Assembly: GCA_026708635.1 (NCBI GenBank)
Contig: JAPOUP010000027.1
Location: 1 to 38,970, forward strand
Direction: 5' to 3'
DNA length: 38,970 nt
DNA from: Rhodobacter sp.
GTDB taxonomy: Bacteria; Pseudomonadota; Alphaproteobacteria; Rhodobacterales; Rhodobacteraceae
Shown one piece after another: positions 32,664 through 38,970 of this stretch; positions within the stretch are counted from its first letter, which is position 1, and each line of letters begins with the position of its first letter. Under the pieces are notes generated by a model that did not search any database, was not told the origin of the DNA, and was given only the letters and a program-made list of their open reading frames with translations. The position numbers and the translations under genes were made by a program.

Positions 32664-33647
32664 ATGGCCCTCGCACTCAAAGACCATTTCGTTTGGGATA
32701 GCTGGTATGTTCATGACGGCGATCTCTGGCATGGCTATTTTCTCCAGGCACCGCGCTCGATCGGTGATCCCGAGCTCCGGCACTGGAATGTCAGTTATGG
32801 CCACGCGACAAGCCCGGACCTTGTGAGCTGGAGCCATATCGGGACCTGCTTCGGACCCTCTTCAGGTCCGTCGTGGGACGACTGCACAACCTGGACGGGC
32901 TCGACCGTACGCGGCGATGACGGGCTCTGGCACCTATACTACACCGGCGCGAACCGGGACGAGAACAGCAAGTTCCAACGGATCGGCCATGCCACCTCCC
33001 CGGACCTCCACGCTTGGGAACGGGTGGGGGACGGGCTGGTGCTTGATCTCGAGGGGCCCAACGCCCACCACTACGAGGCCTCCTATACCGGCGCATGGCA
33101 CGATCGGGCCATGCGGGATCCTTGGGTCATGCGGGATCCGGAGGGTGGCTGGACCATGCATTTTACGGCTCGCGCCTCCGGCGTTGCCGAAGTCAACGCC
33201 GCCGGTTGCATCGGTTTCGCGACCTCGACCGACGGCTATACCTGGATCCTTGAACCTCCGGTCTTCACCGGCGGCTACGGCCAACTTGAGGTGCCCCAGG
33301 TTTTCGAGGCGAGCGGGCGCTGGTACTGCCTTTTCTGCACCGCCGCCGAGCATTTCTCCGCGGAGCGCGCGGGAATCACGCCGTGCGGGCCGGTTACCGG
33401 CAGCCATTATCTCATCGGGGCGGGGCCGCGGGGTCCCTGGGCAATCGCGCCGGGCTTTCTTGACGGCGCACGGCCGTCCCGGCGCTATGCGGCGCGTATT
33501 CTCGATACCGGCGCGGGTCTTGCCATTCTTGGTTTCGCCGATCGGCCGGAGGGACAGTTTCTCGGATACATCATGGATCCTGAGCCGGTGATCCTCGGGG
33601 AGGATGGCCTCCTCAGCATAGCCAACGGGAAGGAAGTGGTGGAGTAG
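32664..33647 (+). CDS. Five-bladed beta-propeller glycoside hydrolase, clan GH-J (GH32/GH68-like)
   Basis: This 327-residue enzyme has no signal peptide, so it should act in the cytoplasm on the imported sugar. Three motifs match clan GH-J fructosidases. The probable nucleophile Asp12 is in VWDSWYVHDGDLWHGYF, at the position of the WMNDPNG box. A WTGS motif is at 77-80. RDP occurs twice (151-153 and 157-159), one copy serving as the transition-state Arg-Asp. Glu209 in LEVPQVFE is the likely acid/base (the ECP box, here EVP). It is shorter than usual GH32 proteins and lacks their C-terminal beta-sandwich. GH43 or GH130-like propellers cannot be excluded. The gene lies between permease and ATPase genes with gaps of three and four bases, so it is part of the uptake operon. 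Confidence 0.8.
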   Translation: MALALKDHFVWDSWYVHDGDLWHGYFLQAPRSIGDPELRHWNVSYGHATSPDLVSWSHIGTCFGPSSGPSWDDCTTWTGSTVRGDDGLWHLYYTGANRDENSKFQRIGHATSPDLHAWERVGDGLVLDLEGPNAHHYEASYTGAWHDRAMRDPWVMRDPEGGWTMHFTARASGVAEVNAAGCIGFATSTDGYTWILEPPVFTGGYGQLEVPQVFEASGRWYCLFCTAAEHFSAERAGITPCGPVTGSHYLIGAGPRGPWAIAPGFLDGARPSRRYAARILDTGAGLAILGFADRPEGQFLGYIMDPEPVILGEDGLLSIANGKEVVE

Positions 33648-33651
33648 GTCA

Positions 33652-34721
<1,070 letters not shown>

Positions 34722-34725
<4 letters not shown>

Positions 34726-35780
34726 AGCCGTCCGTCATTCTGGATCCTCACTGGCGGCGGATTTCGGAACTTTTCTCACCTGCCGACCGTGCGCGTCTTG
34801 ACGCGCGTTTCGAGGTTGTCTGGGGGAAGGATGGCAAGATTCCCCAGAAGATTCTGTCCGAGGCGCTACCGCGCGCCACAGCGCTCGTCGCGGCCACACC
34901 CGTGGTTGATCGGGCCATGCTCGGGAGCGCGCCCCGGCTTCGCGCGGTAATTGAGGTTTCCGGCGGCTTTCCCGACACGATCGACTACGCCGCCTGTTTC
35001 GAGCGCGGCGTCGAGGTACTCTCCTCTTCGCCGGGATTTCGGGAAAGCGTGGCCGAAATGGGCCTGGCGATGATACTTGCCGGCGCCCGTGGTCTTTGCC
35101 GGGAGCATGAGGCGTTCCGAACCGGCCGCGAGGCGTGGATCGAGGATCGCGCGGGCGTAGACTTCACCCTTCACGGTGCCAAAGTTGGTTTCGTCGGCTT
35201 TGGCCAGATCGCTCGGGAAATGACGCGGCACCTCGTCTCCTTTGATTGCCAGATACGCGCCTACGATCCATGGATCGCCAAAGAAGTCGCCAAAGATCAT
35301 GGAGTTGGGCTCTGTGGCCTCGACGAGCTTCTGGCGTGGTCACGCTGCGTTGTCATCGCCGCCGTGCCCACCTATGGAAACTCCGGCCTCATCGACTCCT
35401 CACGCCTCGCTCTGCTCAGGGACAACACATTTCTGCTTCTTCTGAGCCGGGCGCATCTCGTCAACTGGAGCGATCTCATGGCCGAGCTTCGCGTTGGCAG
35501 GATCACCGCGGCCATTGACGTCTTTCCCGATGAGCCGCTGCCGGCGGACGACCCGATCCGTGACCTGCCCAACGTGATTCTCTCGCCTCACCGCGCCGCC
35601 GCGGTCGAGGGTGGTAGGCGCCTTATCGGCCGGATGCTTGTCGACGACCTCGAGGCGATTTTGGCTGGCTCTCCCCTGAGGCGGCTCTCCCGCGCCGACC
35701 CCGGAAAGGTTGGATCGATCGCGGGTGTAGGCGATGCGGGGAAGGTCGCGGAGATAGTTGGCGGACATGGGTCAACCTAG
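34722..35780 (+). CDS. D-isomer-specific 2-hydroxyacid dehydrogenase family protein
   Basis: This 352-residue NAD(P)-dependent oxidoreductase should interconvert a 2-hydroxy acid and its 2-oxo acid. The dinucleotide site is GFVGFGQIAREM (156-167), and the catalytic triad is Arg243 (LSRAHLVNW), Glu271 (FPDEPLP) and His290 (SPHRAAA). The usual NTARG before the Arg is changed to LLSRA. The active site is otherwise complete. It is the last gene of the uptake operon, overlapping the ATPase gene by four bases, so it probably acts on a product of the imported sugar. Substrate unknown. A C-terminal extension of about 30 residues after the family end is unconserved in appearance. Confidence 0.88.
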
Positions 35781-35791
35781 CAAGCGTGTAT

Positions 35792-35815
35792 CGTCGGTCC
35801 TCGACCGATCCGACG
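35792..35815. terminator. Overlapping alternative dyads at the end of the uptake operon
   Basis: Two mutually exclusive stems can form: TCGGTC-CTC-GACCGA (35794-35808), and the outer CGTCGG/CCGACG pair (35792-35797 with 35810-35815). They lie 11 bases after the dehydrogenase stop and about 50 bases before pyrB. They may end the upstream operon or belong to a pyrB leader. Confidence 0.35.
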
Positions 35816-35827
35816 GGCACGGCCATC

Positions 35828-35833
35828 TATATT
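35828..35833 (+). promoter_or_regulatory. Possible -10 element of pyrB
   Basis: TATATT stands 29 bases before the pyrB ATG in an otherwise G+C-rich leader and is the only AT-rich box there. No convincing -35 is found at 16-18 bases upstream; the best candidate, TCGACC, is 21 bases away. Weak call. Confidence 0.25.
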
Positions 35834-35861
35834 ATCGCGGTAACGGGTTGGGGTGAGCCAC

Positions 35862-36812
35862 ATGGGCTTTAGCCATAGCCATCTACTGGGCATCGAGCAC
35901 CTGAAGCAATCGGACATCGTCGCCGTGCTTGACCTTGCCGAGAGCTATGTCGACCTCAACCGGCGTCAGGAAAAGCACGCCGACGCGCTGTCGGGTCTGA
36001 CCCAGATCAACATGTTTTTCGAGAACTCGACCCGCACCCAGGCAAGCTTTGAGATCGCCGGCAAGCGGCTGGGGGCGGACGTGATGAACATGTCAATGGG
36101 AACCACAAGCCTGGAAAAGGGCGAGTCCCTGATTGATACGGCGCTGACGCTCAATGCGATGCATCCGGACCTTCTGGTGGTGCGTCATCCGCACTCCGGT
36201 GCGGTGAACCTTCTCGCGGAGAAGGTGAACTGCGCGGTCCTGAATGCAGGTGACGGTCGGCACGAGCATCCCACGCAGGCACTGCTTGACGCGCTGACGA
36301 TCCGTCGGGCGAGAGGTCGGCTCCATAGGCTGAACATCGCCATCTGCGGTGACATCGCCCATTCGCGCGTGGCGCGGTCGAATATACTGCTTTTCGGAAG
36401 GATGGAAAGCCGTATCCACTTGGTAGGTCCGTCCACGCTGATTCCGGCGGGTGCCGCTGACTGGGGCGTAGAGATTCACGAGGACATGCAGGAGGGCCTG
36501 CGCGGCGCGGATGTGGTGATGATGCTGCGTCTGCAGAGGGAACGTATGGATGGTGGATTCATTCCCTCCGAGAGGGAATACTTCCATAGGTTTGGGCTTG
36601 ACGCGGAAAAGCTTGGATTCGCCAAGCCTGACGCGATCGTGATGCACCCGGGCCCCATGAACAGGGGAGTGGAGATTGACGGAACGATCGCCGACGACAT
36701 TAACAGATCAGTGATTCAGGAGCAGGTGGAGATGGGAGTCGCCGTGCGTATGGCAGCCATGGATTTACTTGCACGCAACCTGGAAACCCCACCTTCGGGA
36801 TCCGCGGTATGA
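35862..36812 (+). CDS. pyrB: Aspartate carbamoyltransferase catalytic subunit
   Basis: PyrB joins carbamoyl phosphate to aspartate, the first committed step of pyrimidine synthesis. The 316-residue product has the carbamoyl-phosphate loop [20 protein letters not shown], the second site [36 protein letters not shown], the domain hinge [14 protein letters not shown], and [12 protein letters not shown] for the aspartate side. The ATG at 35862 is preferred to a GTG at 35853 because the purine-rich GGGGTGAG lies just upstream of it. The next gene in the same direction encodes a non-catalytic dihydroorotase, as in bacteria that make a PyrB-PyrC' dodecamer. No pyrI regulatory gene is present. Confidence 0.96.
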   Translation: MGFSHSHLLGIEHLKQSDIVAVLDLAESYVDLNRRQEKHADALSGLTQINMFFENSTRTQASFEIAGKRLGADVMNMSMGTTSLEKGESLIDTALTLNAMHPDLLVVRHPHSGAVNLLAEKVNCAVLNAGDGRHEHPTQALLDALTIRRARGRLHRLNIAICGDIAHSRVARSNILLFGRMESRIHLVGPSTLIPAGAADWGVEIHEDMQEGLRGADVVMMLRLQRERMDGGFIPSEREYFHRFGLDAEKLGFAKPDAIVMHPGPMNRGVEIDGTIADDINRSVIQEQVEMGVAVRMAAMDLLARNLETPPSGSAV

Positions 36813-36904
36813 CCGGCATGCGGGCTTCGGGAAGTGAATGTGGCGTCTCAAATGGGCGGACCGTTTCCGCCCCTCCGCGGCGGAGGTTCACGTGAGGCCG
36901 ACAG

Positions 36905-38221
36905 TTGTTGCCGCGTAGAGACGTTCAGGCGGGAGACCGGGCGGAGGCCCTGCTGCTGTCAAATGCCCGCCTCGTCGATCCCGAAGCGGGAACCGTGATT
37001 TCCGGCGCGGTGGAAATCGTGGACGGAAAGATCACGGGAATTTTCACGAATGACGGGCAGCCCGTGGGCGGGGAGGCCATTGATTGCCGCGGAATGGTGC
37101 TTGCGCCGGGAATCGTCGACCTGGGTGTAAAGGTCTGCGAGCCGGGAGAGCGGCACAAGGAGAGTTTTCGCACGGCGGGGCGTGCGGCCGCGGCGGGTGG
37201 AGTGACGACAATGGTCACGCGCCCCGATACAACCCCGGCCATCGACAGCCCGGAGCAGCTGGAGTTCGTCGCCCGGCGCGCCGCTCAGGACACTTCGGTC
37301 AACGTGCGGCCCATGGCTGCCCTTACCAAGAGCCGCCGTGGTCTGGAGATGGTGGAGATCGGGTTTCTGAAGGACGCGGGGGCCGTCGCGTTCACGGACT
37401 GCGACTCGGTTGTTACGGACGCGAAGGTCTTTTCGCGCTGCCTCACCTACGCCGGTTCCCTGGGCGCGCTCGTGATCGCGCATCCTCAGGAGCCCGGATT
37501 AAGTTCGGGGGCGGCGGCGACTTCAGGCGGATTCGCTTCGCTTCGCGGAATACCCACCGTTTCACCCGTCGCCGAGAGAATTGGGCTGGAACGGGATCTG
37601 GCGCTCGTCGAAATGACCGGTGCGAGGTATCATGCTGACAACCTGTCGACGTCGGCGGCTCTGCCGGCTCTTGATCGCGCGATAGCCGCCGGACTTGACG
37701 TCAGCGCCGGCGTCAACGTTCACCATCTGACGCTCAATGAACTGGACGTCGGTGACTACCGGACGTTTTTCAAGGTTAAGCCCCCACTCAGGTCCGAGCG
37801 GGATCGTAGGTCAATGGTCGAGGCGGCGGCGAGCGGACTTGTCGGTATCATCTGTTCAATGCACACGCCTCAGGACGAAGAGTCGAAACGGCGTCCGTAT
37901 GAGGCGGCGGCGAGCGGCGCGGTGGGTCTGGAGACCCTGCTTCCCGCCGCACTCCGTCTGTATCATGGGGGCGACATGGATTTGCCCCAGCTGTTCCGCG
38001 CGCTCGCCCTGAATCCCGCGCTGAGACTTGGACTCTCCTCCGGACGCCTTGCCGTTGGCGCTCCGGCGGATCTGGTGCTGTTCGATCCGGACGTCCCGTT
38101 CGTGCTCGATAGGTCGACACTTAGATCCAAGTCCAGAAACACGCCATTTGACGGTTCCCGTATGCAGGGCCGAGTTCTAAGGACCTGGGTTGGAGGCAAG
38201 GAGGTCTATGCGCGGGAATGA
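36905..38221 (+). CDS. pyrC: Dihydroorotase-like protein, probably non-catalytic (PyrC'/PyrX type)
   Basis: This 438-residue amidohydrolase-fold protein follows pyrB. In active enzymes the first strand ends DLHVHLREPG with two zinc-binding histidines. Here it is VDLGVKVCEPGERHKES, so the histidines are Gly74 and Lys76. The late Asp (SDHxP) is also lost: positions 318-320 read SMH. Other positions remain, such as Asp165 in AFTDCDSV, His193 and His243. The fold landmarks AAAAGGVTTMVTRPDT, TFFKVKPPLRSE and GLETLLPAALRL are intact. Such inactive copies in pseudomonads and alphaproteobacteria are thought to hold the PyrB trimers together. The TTG at 36905, with GAGG seven bases upstream, is the best start. 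An active dihydroorotase must be encoded elsewhere. The 92-base gap from pyrB holds nothing notable. Confidence 0.9.
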   Translation: MLPRRDVQAGDRAEALLLSNARLVDPEAGTVISGAVEIVDGKITGIFTNDGQPVGGEAIDCRGMVLAPGIVDLGVKVCEPGERHKESFRTAGRAAAAGGVTTMVTRPDTTPAIDSPEQLEFVARRAAQDTSVNVRPMAALTKSRRGLEMVEIGFLKDAGAVAFTDCDSVVTDAKVFSRCLTYAGSLGALVIAHPQEPGLSSGAAATSGGFASLRGIPTVSPVAERIGLERDLALVEMTGARYHADNLSTSAALPALDRAIAAGLDVSAGVNVHHLTLNELDVGDYRTFFKVKPPLRSERDRRSMVEAAASGLVGIICSMHTPQDEESKRRPYEAAASGAVGLETLLPAALRLYHGGDMDLPQLFRALALNPALRLGLSSGRLAVGAPADLVLFDPDVPFVLDRSTLRSKSRNTPFDGSRMQGRVLRTWVGGKEVYARE

Positions 38222-38332
38222 AGGGACCCGAGGCGTTCGGGACGGGCCGCGGTAACCGGCGCGGAAACGCCTGGCAATAGGGCTCGCCGCTCGGTTCAGG
38301 GCGCGGGACACGTTTTGGCTGGGAAGGATGGC

Positions 38333-38920
38333 ATGGAGCCAATGCATATGTTCGCGGGCGTGATTCTGGCCTATCTGCTCGGTTCGATGCCGTTCGGGCC
38401 CGTTATGGCGCGGCTATTCGGTCTGGGCGATCTCACTAAGGTTGGATCGGGCAATATCGGTGCGACAAACGTACTACGCTCCGGCAACCGGGTGGCGGCG
38501 CTGCTGACTCTACTGGGCGACGCGGGCAAAGGTGCGGTTGCGGTGATGGCCGTGCACTGGTTCGCGGGAGAGCGCGTGGCGGGCCTAGCCGGACTGTTCG
38601 CGGTGATCGGACATCTGTTTCCGGTGTTTCTCGGTTTCAGGGGAGGAAAAGGCGTCGCAACCTTTCTGGGTGCCTTGCTGGCGCTGAGCTTTCCGAGCGG
38701 AGCCATCGCCTGCGCGGTGTGGCTGGCGGTCGCGCGGATCTCCCGGACCAGCTCACTCTCGGCAGTTGTCGCGGTAGCATCGGCTCCGGTCTGCGTGGCC
38801 ATTCTCGATCATTGGCACCTCGCGGTGATCGTTGCCCTTATGGCCGCGCTCGTAGTCGTCAGGCACTCAGCCAATATCCGACGGATATGGAATGGAACGG
38901 AACCCGAAATCGGAAGTTAG
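38333..38920 (+). CDS. plsY: Acyl-phosphate:glycerol-3-phosphate acyltransferase PlsY
   Basis: PlsY moves the acyl group from acyl phosphate to glycerol-3-phosphate, the first step of phospholipid synthesis in most bacteria. This integral membrane protein of about 195 residues has the three signature loops: GSMPFGPVMAR, GSGNIGATNVLRSG and GHLFPVFLGFRGGKGVATFLG, and about five membrane helices. ATG codons at 38333 (AAGGA four bases upstream) and 38342 are both possible; the TTG at 38315 is less likely. It follows the dihydroorotase-like gene after about 110 bases; no dprA or other gene is visible in the remaining 50 bases of the window. Very secure. Confidence 0.95.
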   Translation: MEPMHMFAGVILAYLLGSMPFGPVMARLFGLGDLTKVGSGNIGATNVLRSGNRVAALLTLLGDAGKGAVAVMAVHWFAGERVAGLAGLFAVIGHLFPVFLGFRGGKGVATFLGALLALSFPSGAIACAVWLAVARISRTSSLSAVVAVASAPVCVAILDHWHLAVIVALMAALVVVRHSANIRRIWNGTEPEIGS

Positions 38921-38970
38921 CCGCGTCACTGGTCTGCCGCGCGCGCAGTTTTGGCTTCAGTATGATCGTT

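Overview
The window looks like chromosomal DNA of an alphaproteobacterium, most likely of the Rhodobacterales type. This is inferred from high G+C coding DNA, a 44-residue alphaproteobacterial aa3-type cytochrome oxidase subunit IV, a bifunctional GlnE, a DmdC-like long acyl-CoA dehydrogenase, a RND/HlyD - moaB - family-4-like UDG series, and a pyrB - inactive dihydroorotase - plsY series. No rRNA, tRNA or CRISPR array was recognised.

Layout. (1) 1-1359: on the minus strand, a winged-helix protein fragment that runs off the left edge and has no start codon, and a GPP34 (Golgi phosphoprotein 3-like) gene. (2) 1575-9017, minus strand: a tight six-gene operon. In transcription order it encodes a STAS anti-anti-sigma protein, an RsbW-like kinase fused to a membrane sensor, a major-facilitator transporter fused to a membrane sensor, an orphan ABC-type substrate-binding protein, a GNAT acetyltransferase and a membrane SpoIIE/RsbU-type phosphatase. 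It lies 81 bases downstream of glnE (9099-12017). This is the most unusual system in the window: a complete phosphatase/kinase/STAS partner switch wrapped around a transporter and a solute-binding protein, with no sigma factor in sight. (3) 12832-20789: mainly housekeeping genes, namely a thioredoxin-fold protein, greA, cytochrome oxidase subunit IV, a metallo-beta-lactamase-fold hydrolase with an acyl-CoA dehydrogenase, the tRNA threonylcarbamoylation enzyme TsaC/Sua5, YqgE and a periplasmic DsbD alpha-domain protein. (4) 20890-28282, minus strand: an RND pump and its membrane fusion protein, moaB, and a uracil-DNA glycosylase that lacks most iron-sulfur cysteines. A decayed transposase sits between moaB and the glycosylase gene. 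(5) 28520-35780, plus strand: a decayed group II intron reverse transcriptase, then a compact sugar-import operon (binding protein, two permeases, a clan GH-J beta-fructosidase-like hydrolase, ATPase, 2-hydroxyacid dehydrogenase). (6) 35862-38920: pyrB, a dihydroorotase-like gene lacking its metal ligands, and plsY.

How the parts work together. The operon in part 2 probably senses one or more extracytoplasmic ligands through three membrane sensor segments. It would convert this into the phosphorylation state of the STAS protein, whose downstream target is not visible here. The cluster in part 5 probably imports an oligosaccharide or fructoside, cleaves it in the cytoplasm and reduces or oxidises a derived 2-oxo or 2-hydroxy acid. 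Together with the intron remnant it looks like an accessory block inserted between the uracil-DNA glycosylase gene and pyrB. Several long non-coding stretches (12018-12831, 17752-18307, 26616-27463, 28283-29403), two of them with decayed mobile-element genes, suggest ongoing gene decay.
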